64,000 nucleotides of DNA, taken from NCBI GenBank assembly GCA_910574455.1, contig CAJSYZ010000002.1:149671-213670 (forward strand), written 5' to 3'. Both the position numbers and the translations under genes were made by a program. Numbering within the stretch: position 1 is the stretch's first letter; each line of letters begins with the position of its first letter. A model generated the notes under the pieces. The model did not search any database and was not told the origin of the DNA. It was given only the letters and a program-made list of their open reading frames with translations. This DNA comes from Trichaptum fuscoviolaceum (lineage: Eukaryota > Basidiomycota > Agaricomycetes > Hymenochaetales > Trichaptaceae). Shown piece after piece: positions 45,250 to 56,699 of the stretch.

Positions 45250-46650
45250 GCTTTGTGTCGAGGATTGGAAGGATACTCGGTTCTGATTGTATGTATACTT
45301 GATGGGAGTCAATGCAAGAAAACAAGATACACGGAAAGTCAGTCGCTCGAGCACTCTCTGGCATCCGCGTGCTCACTCAATGCCACATAGAAATATATCA
45401 CCCCTGCACGCTCCCTTTCTCACCACTGCTCACTGGCCCGGTAACTATCTCGCGTTGGGGGAAACAACAATTGCAATTTCGAATTCGAATTCGGAGTCGA
45501 ATGAGAACCTTGAAATCTTCCCCCGTTCTCATCAGTTCGCCATCATCAGCTTCATCAGGTTATAAATATATAAGCATTGGTGTCGTCCAAAGAACTCACG
45601 GGGGCGGTGGGAGGCACTGTACTGTACAGCCTGCCTGCTCGACGCTGTCTCGGATGGCCAGCTCGCCGGAAGCGAAGACGCTCGCTAGTTTGTTGCACGT
45701 CGAATCGTGGGCGTTGGCGTTGTCGCAGTCCTCCAGGGTTGCCTGCCGTGATCTCAGATTCACGCTCCCGGAACCAATTTTTTCTCTTGCCTTTCTTGCG
45801 CGAACCCGGGTTTTACTGTAGTCCCGGTTCCGGTTTGAATCCCCGATCATGCCTAAGTCTTCACTGGCAGATTTACAACTACGTACACCGCTGGTAGAAC
45901 AGATTAACGCTCGACCTAACGCAACTCTCAGATATCCGGGTCTCAGTTATACAGAACGCTGGTTATTATTCGCACTGCATATTTCTTCGCTCTCTTATGT
46001 AGAACGGCCAGAAATTTGAAGGAACTGCATGGTTGAGACTTGGAATCACGATGGGACAATGGTGCGCAAGACTAGCCCAGCACCATCAGTATCATTTGTG
46101 TTATTGCTTCACCTCTTTGATGTCCTACATTCCATAGTCCTGCGGTCCTCCATTACCGATTTGAGAGGCTAGTATCCTACGGATGTACAATGTATTCGGG
46201 ATGCAAAAGCAAAAGGATGGCAGTTGCCAACATTCTCGACCACCACCGTGATTGGCGGTGATTTCTTATTCTGCAGTCTTTTTCACCGCACATTCTTGGA
46301 TTTCCCTAAAGAATCGCCAGGTTCTTGAGACGTACCAAGCTTGGTTATCGTGCAATCAGTGGTGTTCACTGTTCATTGCTTGACCGCGAGGATGGAAAAT
46401 TGTCTTTGGTCGAAAAAGGTGACAAATTGTTACACTGTACGCTGTGCAAGACTCCACCGACCACTAACAGTGACGTTTTCTCCTTACATTGACGGATTGA
46501 ATCTTACATGCTAAGGTAGGATTTATCACAAACATCGCGCGGATGAAAGACATACTCACAGCACATTCTAATACAGACTTAAAAAACGCGCATCCACCCG
46601 AATTCTCTGCGTCAATCTACTACATTCCCCATTTAGGTGCGTCATACTCC
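45250..46650. other. no supported gene
   Basis: Spacer upstream of the G-alpha gene. An AATTCG microsatellite lies at about 45477-45495. No protein was recognised. Confidence 0.4.
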
Positions 46651-46659
46651 ATCATCATC

Positions 46660-47205
46660 AACAAGATACGTCCGAGTCTCCGAGCTGCTTTCAAGCACCT
46701 GCTTGCGAGATAAACACCGATGAAACTTTATTCATCTCATGGTTGTTGTTGTTTTCTGTGTTCCATCGTACCGAACTGTAGATCCTGCACCTGCTCAAGA
46801 CACACACCCAGTACTTCTCTGCCCTTCGCATGCTCATGCACTTGCGCAGTGGGTTAGATATAAATGAAGGTCTGGCATATGTCCAAGGTGGGTTCTTTGT
46901 ACGCACATTTGATTTCGTTCAGCCTCTCCTTCTCATTACTTTCTCTCCTCCCTCTCCAAGCTGCAACTTTTGCTCGATTTTATTTCTTCTCGTTCCCTTA
47001 ATCTCCGCTGTTCACACGTCCGTTATGCTTTACAATGTTCCGCTTATACTGGTCGATTAACTCAATCTCATCTGAATTTTTTGACCCTACCCCACCTCAT
47101 TTCGACTCTCGAGAAATCTCCTCCAACTTCAAATCAATTCTCCTTATCATCCGTGAAGCCACAGGCGTTCACATTTCAGTCGAAAACATCATCGTTAGCG
47201 GGTGG
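46660..47205 (+). pseudogene. local family copy F (5' truncated)
   Basis: Exon 1 is missing apart from AACAAG at about 46664. The intron before exon 2 is still similar to that of copy A (CATCTCATGGTTGTT against CATCTCATGGTCGTT). Exon 2 (46785-46886) reads ILHLLKTHTQ joined directly to YFSALRMLMHLRSG and GLAYVQ, so the ITGGQ core is deleted in frame. An exon-3-like stretch follows (LEKSPPTSNQFSLSS and PQAFTF against IDKPPPTSNP and PQTYTF in copy A). Nothing after this matches. Confidence 0.8.
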
Positions 47206-47304
47206 GACTTATCGTCGTGTGTAACAATGTTGGACCTTGTCCGACACATGTAGGAAAGATTCGGGGGGCATGAACAATTTGAATGATTTGTGGTGACACA
47301 CTAT

Positions 47305-47515
47305 TCTACCGGCCGACAAAATAGTTTGCGCTTGCGACGGGAAGGACGAGACGAGCGCGAAGCAAGCTCTTGTTCATGGCATGAAAGCGATTCCGAGTCG
47401 TCATTGCTGCCTTGACTTTAGCTTTCGCGAAACTTAACAGTCGTTAACCGTTAGTCGATCAATTGACAGGAAAGAGTAATTAGGGAAGAAGCGTGGAGAT
47501 GCTGCCAGTGGTGGG
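47305..47515 (-). pseudogene. duplicate of exon 1 and promoter of the gene at 31942
   Basis: The minus strand from 47404 reads MTTRNRFHAMNKSLLRARLV, then VASANYFVGR and a TAG, matching MTTRNCFNAMNMSLLRAGLV...VASANCFIDR of the intact gene. The hydrophobic core of the signal peptide has a 15-nt deletion, and the Cys of NCF is Tyr. The upstream 110 bp are also similar to the promoter at 31850-31941. No exon 2 follows. Confidence 0.85.
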
Positions 47516-47649
47516 AGGAAGGAAAGAAACAGCTGGTCATTTTCCGCAGCAGTCGTGGTGAACTATTAACAGGCTGTGTGACTCGGCGTGGAGGTGTCCA
47601 AGCTCAACCAAGACATTGCCCGACATTAAAGAGGAGCTTAAAGAAGCTG

Positions 47650-47770
47650 TGCTGGCCTCCAGCGACCTGCTCAAGAAGCCAATATTTTTCGGGCTGCTAC
47701 AGCAAGCGCTACCTTGCCAATACTCGACTACAGAGATCAAGTGGTATAGAAACATCATTGAACAAAAGAC
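47650..47770 (+). repeat. duplicate of 29650-29770
   Basis: Inverted partner of the segment beside copy D. It lies inside a 119-codon frame (47616-47975) that I do not recognise. Confidence 0.7.
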
Positions 47771-47979
47771 CGGAGACAACTTACAAACTTCCCCCAGTCC
47801 ACGGCGAGCTTTCCTCTCCTGTCAAATGACAGTGCAGTCTTGCCTCAGGGCCATTACAGTAGTTTTTGCCTCTGAGAAAAATGTGTACCTTTATCGAATA
47901 CATTGGGCCTTGGGTATGGCGGAGGCGTCCACTAGTAGAAAGAGAAGATTGGACATCATTTGGGATCAGATTTGAGTGG

Positions 47980-48654
47980 CATGGTGTAAGGCAGCATTAA
48001 CCTTCTCTTCCCCTGGCTTCAGCTGTACGTTGCTGAGTTTCACCGTACACATGTAAAGAAAAAAAAACGCTCACTACATTCTCCGATACAACGACCGTAT
48101 ACCCGGGGAACAGACAGCCCAGAAAAGCGGATATGCAACATTATAGACAGTTTGCTAACGATGGAGAAGTATCTTGGGCATTATAGTTGATGCAAATTAC
48201 AAATTGAAGGGACCATCTGGCGTAGAAGGTATTGAGGAGTCAGGACTCAGACTCCTAGGTATGTCAATTCGCACTCAGCCAGCTCTGAAGAAAATCGGCG
48301 ACACCAGCAAGAGACCGGGACTTCAATTAACAGATGGTGCCGAGAATTGATATAATCCAAGGTGTAGAGAGTCAAAAGTTGCCTTTTGTTTATCACGGTG
48401 AAGAGCATGATGATGGTCGAGGGATGAAGTTGAAGTTGAAATCTGAGCTGGCGGTCCGACCCTGACCTTGGTGCACTGCCGCGGGATGACAAATCAGGTT
48501 CGAACATACAACGGCGTTGGGTCACTGTACCATCGCCCACAATAACCATAAAGCACGACCAACTCCTCCATCTTTTATCGGAAAGAGTCTTGATTTACTA
48601 CAAAAACACTCAGAAATACACAAACGCCAGCTGATTCCGGAAATCAAATTCCCG
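47980..48654. other. upstream region of copy A
   Basis: No gene seen. The frame of copy A is open for 46 codons upstream of the chosen ATG, but paralogues start at the equivalent of 48655. Confidence 0.4.
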
Positions 48655-50332
48655 ATGTCGAGACCGAGAACCCGGCCGCTCTTCTTGCACACCTCGTCTC
48701 TTTCCGATGCAGAGTACACCGTCTACGTCGAGGCGCTGTGCGACATTCTTGAAGAGCCTGAAGCAGGCAGAGGGAACGCGCAGATGACGGATGAGGAGCT
48801 GGAGACGCGGTTGGTCGTGCTGCGCGAGGCACGGGCGTGGATGCGTGGACGGTACAGGGACGTGAGCGTCGTTGATATTGACAAGGTGCGTCTGAGTTTG
48901 TGAGCTACCTCCAGCACTCGGAATTCGAAGCAAGTTCTAATCAGACTTTCTATCTCATGGTCGTTATTGTATTCTGTGTGCGCTAGATTTTACACCTGTT
49001 CAAGACGCACGCCCAGGGAGTCCACATCACAGGCGGACAGTACTTTGCCGCTCTTAGGATACTCATGCACTTGCGCAATGGGTCAGAGCTGAATGAAGGT
49101 TTGGCGTATGTTCAAGGTGGGTAATTCGTATGGACACTTTCAACCTTTTCTCTAGCCTTTCTTCACAGATCCTTTCTCTTCGTCCTCTCCTTGCTTCAAC
49201 TGTCACTTGCTCGACTTTTATCCTTCGCGTTTCCATGATCTGTGGTGCTGACATCCTTTAAAACCCTACTATATAACCCCTTTCCCGGACGTTATATTAA
49301 TCTCATCTGCTTTTTTCGTACAGCCCACCCAACCTTACTGCAAATCGACAAGCCTCCTCCAACCTCCAACCCGTCCTCCTCCTCCACCATACCCCAGACG
49401 TATACATTTCTGCCTACGACACCAATATATCAAGCACATTATGCTTTCCCTCCCTACCCTACATCTCTATCCGCCCCCGAAACCGTAGCTTCGCTCTCAC
49501 CGGCCTCCGCATCTACGTCTTTCCGTACGCCACCCCAGCCCACTCTCGCTTCAACCTCCTCCCTGCCGAACTCAGCCCCAAATCCCTTCGGCTCATTCAA
49601 AGCTGCGCCAGATCACTCGGCAAGCCGTGCCCAAGATGCTAGCGCTGTAGCCGTGTCTGAGAAGACAAAGGGAAAGGCGAGTGCTGCTTTCATCTTCACC
49701 ACTGACAACAGAAATTGACTTTCCATACGTCTGTTCAGCGCGTCTGCTCACCCGCACGGGAACTCCGACACAAACGGCGAAACACGCTGAAGAAAACCGT
49801 CCGGCTGCTCGTGCGCTCCAGCCTTCGTAAGCGTCTCCCTCATTACGCTCATACCTGTCCATTTCTCCACTCCATGCTTACAATACTAACCGTCTCACTG
49901 CCCGTATCCCACCCCCACCGCACCTCAGGCGAATTCACGCAAAACACAGCGCTCGACATGTGCTACGCCAACTACGAGACGGGCATCGTGCACAAGCACG
50001 GACTCGAGCTCGCCGGCTGGCCGCTGCCCACATTCGCGCTCGACCGCATCAGCCCGCAGCACCTGCAGGCCGTCGTCGACGGGATCACGGACGGCTCGAT
50101 CCGCTGGGTGCGCCTCTCGGACGAGCAGCGCGCGGCGCGCGTGCGGGCGTGGAGGGCGAAAGAGGATGCTGCGCTGAGTGCGGTGAGTGAGAGGAAGCGG
50201 AAGCGGGTGGGGATTGAAGACGAGGGGGCGTCCCGTGTCACTGATGATGATGAGTACCGATCGGCGGTGCGGCAGATGTTGGAAAGACACGTCGAAACAG
50301 CTGGTGCGAGTACGACAGACACACCAGCGTGA
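48655..50332 (+). CDS. local family copy A, full-length form
   Basis: Five exons (48655-48885, 48987-49116, 49324-49676, 49739-49826, 49929-50332) give 401 residues. Residues 1-77 contain RPRTRPLFLHTSSLSDAEYT and a helix (TDEELETRLVVLREARAWMR). Residues 78-120 hold ILHLFKTHAQGVHITGGQYF, with the invariant ITGGQ at 91-95 and FAALRILMHLR; its spacing recalls an EF-hand/EH-like helix but lacks a calcium loop. Residues 121-238 are Ser/Pro/Thr-rich. A basic helix (LRHKRRNTLKKTVRLL) precedes the C-terminal module MCYANYETGIVHKHGLELAG...DGSIRWVRLSDEQRAARVRA, which occurs in many uncharacterised Agaricomycete proteins. Intron 3 begins with GC (AAG/GCGAGT) and ends CAG; the same site is used in copy B. 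No enzyme motif is seen, so a scaffold or nuclear adaptor is only a guess. Copy B follows 540 bp downstream in the same orientation. Confidence 0.8.
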
Positions 50333-50700
50333 AATCCCCCTTTTCGTGTAGTCGCCCTTTGCTCTCAACCTTCCTCTTCCAACTTTCGCCCGACTACGTG
50401 AAACATTGTTGTATTTTTATGCTATAACATTTTAACAACAATATAACATCCAGAGTGCCAGTGGCAGAGTGAGGAGTGAAGGACACTGAAGGACGGGTTA
50501 AACGTAGACTCGGACAGGAATCACCTACTACGGTACTTTGACATGACTTTGGAGTAAACTTCTTGACTACCGTAAAGAGAGATCACCTGGATATATCAGA
50601 GAAAGAAGCACTAATTTTCTATCTGAAAATCTGTGTGAAGTCAAAATGTCTATGCCGGCTTTCAGACGAATAGGTTGTTGATCGACACAGTGCCAGTGGA

Positions 50701-50708
50701 TGACGTAA
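50701..50708 (+). promoter_or_regulatory. CRE-like TGACGTAA upstream of copy B
   Basis: TGACGTAA 171 bp upstream of the copy B ATG, followed by ACTTGAAG. The same pair is found upstream of copy E. Confidence 0.4.
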
Positions 50709-50871
50709 CTTAAACTTGAAGTCGCTTGCAAAGTCGGCGCGCTTGAACTTTAGACTCTACCGGTCCTCGGAAGCCATTACTTGTACATTCTCCTTCATCT
50801 GTGTCCTCCGAATTCATAAATCGACAGTGGTAGAACTAACTGCGAAACGACGAACCTCAGGGAAACTTGAA

Positions 50872-52649
50872 ATGGCAGGCCCACGGTCACGGTCCCGCTC
50901 GCTCTTTCTGCACGCAACGGCCCTCTCTGACGCAGAGTACGCTGTGTACGTCGATGCGCTTTATGACGTTCTCGAGCTTGACGACACTGCGCCCGTCGGT
51001 GGTGTAGGCGGGGGCAGCGAGGGAGGCGCTGGGAACTCCAGGGAGGCGCTGTTGACGGACGAGGAGCTGGAAACGCGTTTGGTTGGGCTGCGAGATGCAC
51101 GGGCGTGGATGCGTGGTCGGTACAAGGACGTGCGCGTTGCTGACATCGACAAGGTGCGTCTGGTACGAGCAAGGCAGATACGAGCGAACTCACTCCAACT
51201 CATTGTGGGATGCGCTTTGTGTTCGAACTATAGATCTTACACTTCTTCAAGCCGCACGTCCAAGGCAACCACATCACCGGCGGTCAGTTCTTTGCTGCCC
51301 TCAGGCTACTCATACACCTGCGTAGTGGGTCGCAGCTGAGTGAAGGCCTGGTCTATGTCCAAGGTGCACATCGTTTCCAGTGCTGTCTTAGTCAGAGTTC
51401 TCAAATGTTATCCTACAGTCGATCCAAACTCACCACAAGTCTCGAAGTCATCTACGACCTCAAATACGAGTACATCTGCTTTCGAGTTCGCGCCGCCTTT
51501 GCTATCTTCGAGCCAGCACGTACCGAACCCTTTCCCTTCCTACCCATCATCGCTATCCGAACCCGCGAATGCGAACCCACTCTCGACCTTCTCTTCCGCA
51601 TCTCAATACCCAACACCAAGCTCCTCCGCGACCCACCCGACCCCGTCTTCCTCCAGCAACTTCGTACCATCTTCAAGTGACACATCCAGTATCAGACACT
51701 CTTTCTTCTCAAGCTTTCCCTCCACCTCCACCACCACCACCAACCCACCCGCCCCTCCCACCTCTTCACTCAATTCGCACGTCCCCACATCAGTAATCTC
51801 AACCGACACATCACCTACGCCGTCGGCAGAAACCAGTGTAAGCCGCATCAAAACGAAGCTTCTCGAGCTTCGCGAACGAGCCCTAGCTTTCGTGTCGTAC
51901 GACGAGATGCTCGAGCAGAATCCTGCACTCGTGCGGGAGATCACGCAAGCCTTCGCGGAGCTGCAGCGCGAACAAGAGGCCGTGAAGCACAATGATGCGA
52001 GCGCATCTTCATCGTCACCTACTAAGAAGACAAAGGTCAAGGCGAGTGATTACTTTCTCATTAGCACGTACATTGCGCCTTATTCGATATATATAGCGTG
52101 TCTACTCCTCTGCGGCTCTGGAAGCCCGCAACAAGAAGCAGAATTTACTGAAGAAAACCGCCAGACAGCTGCTCCGCTCTCAACTCCGTAAGCACTCCCC
52201 TCTTTCCTTTCGTTCTTTCCACACACGGTACTCACCCCATCTCACAAACCTACGCAGGCGAGATCACAGGAAACCCCGCGCTCGAGATGTCCTACGCGAA
52301 CTACGAGCCGTGCATCGTGCACAAATACGGCGTCGAACTGATCGGGTGGCCCCTCCCCGCGTTCACGCTCCACTGCTACGGGCGGAAGCAGCTGCAGGCT
52401 GTCGTCGACGGCCTGGTGGAGGGCTCGATCCGGTGGGTGAGGCTCGCGGAGGAGGAGCGCGTGGCGCGCGTGCAGGCGTGGACGGCGAGAGGAGGTATGG
52501 GGCCGCTCAAGGATGCTGCGGGGCGGTTGAGGCGGCGCGCGGTGAGTGGGGGTGCGGACGAAGATGGGGACGGGGGTGGGTTGACTGTACCTAATGGTGA
52601 AGAGGTGCGCTTGGCTATGCGGCAGATGATGGAGTGGAGGGAAACTTGA
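50872..52649 (+). CDS. local family copy B, full-length form
   Basis: Five exons (50872-51153, 51234-51363, 51419-52041, 52097-52187, 52258-52649) give 505 residues. The layout is that of copy A with a Gly/Glu-rich insertion in exon 1 and a much longer Ser/Thr/Pro linker (residues 139-345). Key blocks: RSRSRSLFLHATALSDAEYA, ILHFFKPHVQGNHITGGQFF (95-114), a predicted helix ELRERALAFVSYDEMLEQNP in the linker, the basic helix ARNKKQNLLKKTARQLLRSQ and the C-terminal MSYANYEPCIVHKYGVELIG...EGSIRWVRLAEEERVARVQA. All four intron positions and phases equal those of copy A, including the GC-AG intron at AAG/GCGAGT (52042). Copies A and B are clearly tandem duplicates that have diverged mainly in the linker. 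The function is unknown. Confidence 0.8.
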
Positions 52650-53045
52650 CCTGCGAAAGTGGGTCGACGTGAATTGCAACCCCGTTCACTGTCAGCGCAT
52701 TCTCAAGTCATCTCTTGGATGCAAATGTTTTAAGTTAATTGTTTTAGGCGCGTATTGTAACTGGTAGTGAATAATACAGAATTGTATATGCAAACGGATG
52801 TGAATTTGGCTTGGGCAAGCGAAAGGTGATTGCTGATTTCAGCGCATCCTCTGTCAAAATTTGCCTTGTCTACATTCATCAATGGCTTTGTTTCCCCACA
52901 TAGTGGACTAGTTCTTGAAACGCATGCGTACAAGAATAACTATCAAATCACTGTTCCTAGACTCGAATGAGTGACAGTTTCATATCGGCTCCATTCACAT
53001 ACTAATTCCATATGCTACTTAAATCTTTCTCTAAAATTGCGAATA
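52650..53045. other. intergenic between convergent genes
   Basis: 3' region of copy B, facing the 3' end of the minus-strand pseudokinase gene. Nothing else seen. Confidence 0.5.
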
Positions 53046-55783
53046 CTACGGAGTTCCGGACCCACGCTTGTGCTCCTCAACGAGCTTCAATGCATCCTGC
53101 AGAAGCAAACGCTTCTCCGGTATCTTACGCATCAGTTTCTTGCTGAGTCTCAACAAGAAATCGAGGTCCGCCGTGTTATCCGTGCAATTAGAGTACAGCT
53201 CATCCACTATATTCCCAGCTGCCCATACATCAGCCAACAGCGGGTCGTAGTCCTTCCGCCCAACCTCCTGCGCAGTGAAGCCCTTCGTACCGCGGAACCC
53301 CGACACAAGCACAACCTCGCCATCTTCAACCTCGTCCAGGATCTCAGACAGGTCGTAATCCACAATCCACAGCCGCTTGTCATCGTCCACTAGAACATCG
53401 CTTGACTTAATGTCCATGTGTGCCACGCGCTTCGCGTGCAAGAAGGCGACGCCTTCGAGACGCTGCTCGACGAGGGACAGGAGGTCGCGCTAGGGGCGTT
53501 CGGAGTCACACACAGGCTCGCCGAGGTACGGCGTTATCATGAGTGCGCCTTTTTCAATACACGGGAACCTGACTCTCGAGGGCGTGTTTCTGCGGAGAGC
53601 GGCGGAACCGCATGAGATACTTGACTACATCGACTTCGCCCTCGCGTCCGGGGCGGAGATACTTCACGACGTAGCGCTCATGGTCGGAGGTGAAAATGTC
53701 GCCCACATGCACTTTCTAGTACAAATGATAACAGTTAGGCAACAGAATATGTATGTGCTTAAGGTGCAGGTGAGAAGCCTTGCATCCACATACTGGAAGA
53801 TGTCTCTCCCAAACTCAAGTTCCTCCAAGGCCTCTTGGATGTCCCGCCGATATACATAATACGAGCGGGTCACTATCACTCTCAGATTCTGCGGATTCTG
53901 CGGATTTCGTGGATTCTGTGGTGCCGAGCTCACCGACCGCGATGACTGCGCGCTGAGTGCACCTGTTATCTGCGCGATGAAATAGATGACGGTTGTCTCC
54001 GCTGATGGTCTCCGGGAGTATCTCATCCAAAGAACAGACGATCGTGACCGGGTCCGCGATCTCGGCAAGGTCGTCATCCTTTCTCGCGTTGTATGATGTC
54101 TTGGATCCGCCAATCTTGTGGTTCTTTGACCTTCGTCAGAGGAAGGAGTAAATACAGCATTTTTTTTTAGTCTCTTCATTTCAGACCATGCGTCATGTAA
54201 ACGGACCTTCCAGATACCGACATCCCCACTTGCCACAGAGCGTATCCGCCTAGCGTAGGCGTAGTAGAAAGCAACTCACTTTCTAGAGGGTCTTCCCTGA
54301 TTTCAACTCGATAAACGGAGTTTGACCCAGCAATTCCACACCAGACAAATCCCTTTTAAAGGGATCAACTAATGTGAATGGCACGGCAGAAAGCACGCAC
54401 GGGGTCATGGGTTCCGGCTGGAACATACCCAGCGTAGAGTCCTGGTGGTCCTCGCTCACCTCCTTTCCAATCGCTGTGTCCACAGTGTCGAAGGCGGAGA
54501 TGGGTCTCGCGATCTCGAGAAGACGGTCTTCTTCAAGGGGGATCTCCGGGACGGGAGAATCCACGCTGATTGGCCACATCTGCGGGTCGCGCATCTGACG
54601 GGAGGGTGAGGGGTCGGATAAAGGAACCCTATACATATATGTGTATGTGCCTACCACGAAAAAAAACCCTGTCTGGCTCTCGAAGTCCTGCATTTTGTCT
54701 TATCTTTGCTTTGATGTCTATGACTAGCGCGAAGTCTGCGATGTCGATTTGGAAAAGCCGTTTGCGACCGGTGATAGCGCACCAGATGAGGCGTCTGCCG
54801 TCCTGTCATTATCTTAATGCAGCTCATATCAAGACACGTTGTGTGTTGACTTACAGACGAGGATACGGATGTCGAGTCGGCCTTCTCAATCGGGGTAGAT
54901 ACAATGAAGCATATGTTCTCTTTCAAGGTTGCATCGTCAAACATAGTATCTGGATTCTAGGGCGCGGTGGGATCGAGCTGGTCTGCTATGGTCGAAAGGT
55001 GGTTGTGATCTTTCGGAAAGTCTTCGGTGCGAATCTTATCGTTCAGGGAGCACAGGAACGGAGAGTCGGCAGGAGGCTTGATCTTCGTGCATTCGGTAGA
55101 GTGAATAACCAAAATACGGGCATATGTAAGTAGACAGTCCATATATCGTGAGCATCCAAGCTCGAGTCGGCGATAATGGCCTTCTTCAAGTCCTTGACAG
55201 TCTTGCACTTCGAGATCTCCACCTGGAATATACGTCGCTGGCCCGAGACACCACACCAGATGTACCGTTCCTGTCAAGGATTAATGTACCGCGGTCAGTC
55301 TCAGTGTTCACCTCCTGTGTAAATGGAGGAGGAAACCCCCCTCAGGCGTACGTCTACAGGGACAGATTGGAATTCGATTCTGCTGTCGTTAATCCGTAAG
55401 ATGATCTCGATGAAATACCCGCTTACTGGCCCACCAAGTACTGTAGCTAGTGGTTCTTGAGGAAGGAGTAGATCTGCGATCTTCTGTAGGTCCTGCTCGT
55501 CCGATGGGATTGGCTCAAACCTTCTTTCGTCGTTTGCAAGCCAGTCAATCGGAGTCTTGACCTGCAGGCAAGAGCTATGACTCCCTCATCTCAGCTACTT
55601 CTCATCAAGCCATTTACGGACCTTCCATAGCTCCGCTCGGAGAAGAGGCAACTGCTTCTTGGATGCATCTACTATGGCTTTCCGCTGCCAGTGGTCGTAC
55701 ACATGTTCACATGCACTGATATCGACGCGCAGGACTATATTCTGCTCCGCGATGGCGCACCAGATATAATTTACGGACCTCAT
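53046..55783 (-). pseudogene. Crinkler-header/pseudokinase gene, decayed
   Basis: Reading down from the ATG at 55783, the strand carries at least three repeats of a ubiquitin-like Crinkler (CRN) header. These are MRSVNYIWCAIAEQNIVLRV...AELWK, then ERYIWCGVSGQRRIFQVEIS...DAHDIW, then GRRLIWCAITGRKRLFQIDI. Header-tail pieces such as SLNDKIRTEDFPKDHN and EIADPVTIVCSLDEILPETI lie between them. The C-terminal part is a kinase fold: HERYVVKYL with a possible ATP-binding Lys (53690), LVEQRLEGVAFLHAKRVAHM (53460) with HMDIKSSD in place of HRDxKxxN, DYDLS in place of DFG, and RGTKGFTAQEV. CRN headers fused to kinase domains are known among Crinkler-type proteins. TAG codons break the linker after DPTAP (about 54961) and the kinase before RDLLSLV (53492), and the N-lobe is split across frames. 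Confidence 0.6.
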
Positions 55784-55929
55784 CTTCGCTACGATTTTGA
55801 AAACAGAGATGATGATGGGAGGATAAGTGAGGGAAAAACGCGTCGTGCTGTAGTGCACGCCAAACGCGTTCCTTCGAACCTCGGTCACGTGCCAGCCTAC
55901 TTCAAGTTGCCTCATCAGCTCATCCTGTG

Positions 55930-56690
55930 CCGGACCTGCAGCCACACTTAACTTCATTCCCGCCAGCGCAAGTCTTCTCCGCTCTCAACAACCGCATCTA
56001 CCATGGCACGTCAAACTCAGAACCGAGTGCAAATTGGTGTCCAATGATTGCGCTTCGTCTCAATGTCGAGGGCTGCATAGAATTCTTTCTGCCGAAATTC
56101 GCACTGACGATGGTCAAGCTGAAGCACTTCCTCGTACTGTCTGGCGTGGATATGGAGACGGAACTACAGACAATGCTATTACATTCGGTCGGCACACTCG
56201 CGGAAGCGCTTGGAAAAGAGGCTCTTCATTCGCACTTTGCAGATATGATCACGCAAGGAGTGCATCCTTCTTGAGGTCATGGCCAGGGTGTTTGGAGACA
56301 AGCTCGCCCCTTACATCAAACAGGATGTGCCGGAGCTGCACGAGAATATCCAGAAGGACAAGTCCTTGGGCTTCGGTGAGTAACTTTCAAGTTGACATTC
56401 CACACTTTGCTTAATCTCTTGCAGCAGATAAGGAGCCTTTTTAATCCTTCACCACCGATGTCTCCGCTACTTCAGCTGTAAAGATCAAAGACAAGGACAC
56501 AAGCACAATGACCAAGGTTGAAACTTGACGATGACACGGATCTGATCAGTGACACTGAACTCTTTGAGGTCAACTCAGCCTTCGCCGTGGAGAAGTAAAT
56601 CGCGCAGAAACCATTGGCACCGTCCTTGCCGTCCGTGCCCGAGCTCATCTCCCTGCTGCGCCATTTCTACGCTATTTTAAGAACTTCTAG
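55930..56690 (+). pseudogene. importin-beta fragment, second copy
   Basis: HEAT-repeat text of the same Kap123-type protein as at 23.7-25.35 kb: LTSFPPAQVFSALNN (55950), then, after a deletion, VKLKHFLVLSGVDMETELQT and LHSVGTLAEALGKEALHSHF (56110-56240). In another frame follow VMARVFGDKLAPYIKQDVPE (56290) and, after more changes, ISDTELFEVNSAFAVEK with a stop (56590). It starts 150 bp upstream of the Crinkler-like gene on the opposite strand. The deletion and frameshifts mean no product is likely. Confidence 0.8.
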
Positions 56691-56699
56691 CTTCCATTC

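Noticed and set aside
45780..45850. Possible tRNA from GGTTTGAATCC
   Set aside because: The cloverleaf cannot be closed and no A box is found upstream.
47616..47975. 119-codon frame as an intact small gene
   Set aside because: Its only support is partial duplication with 29650-29770, where the frame is not conserved cleanly. Left as a repeat.
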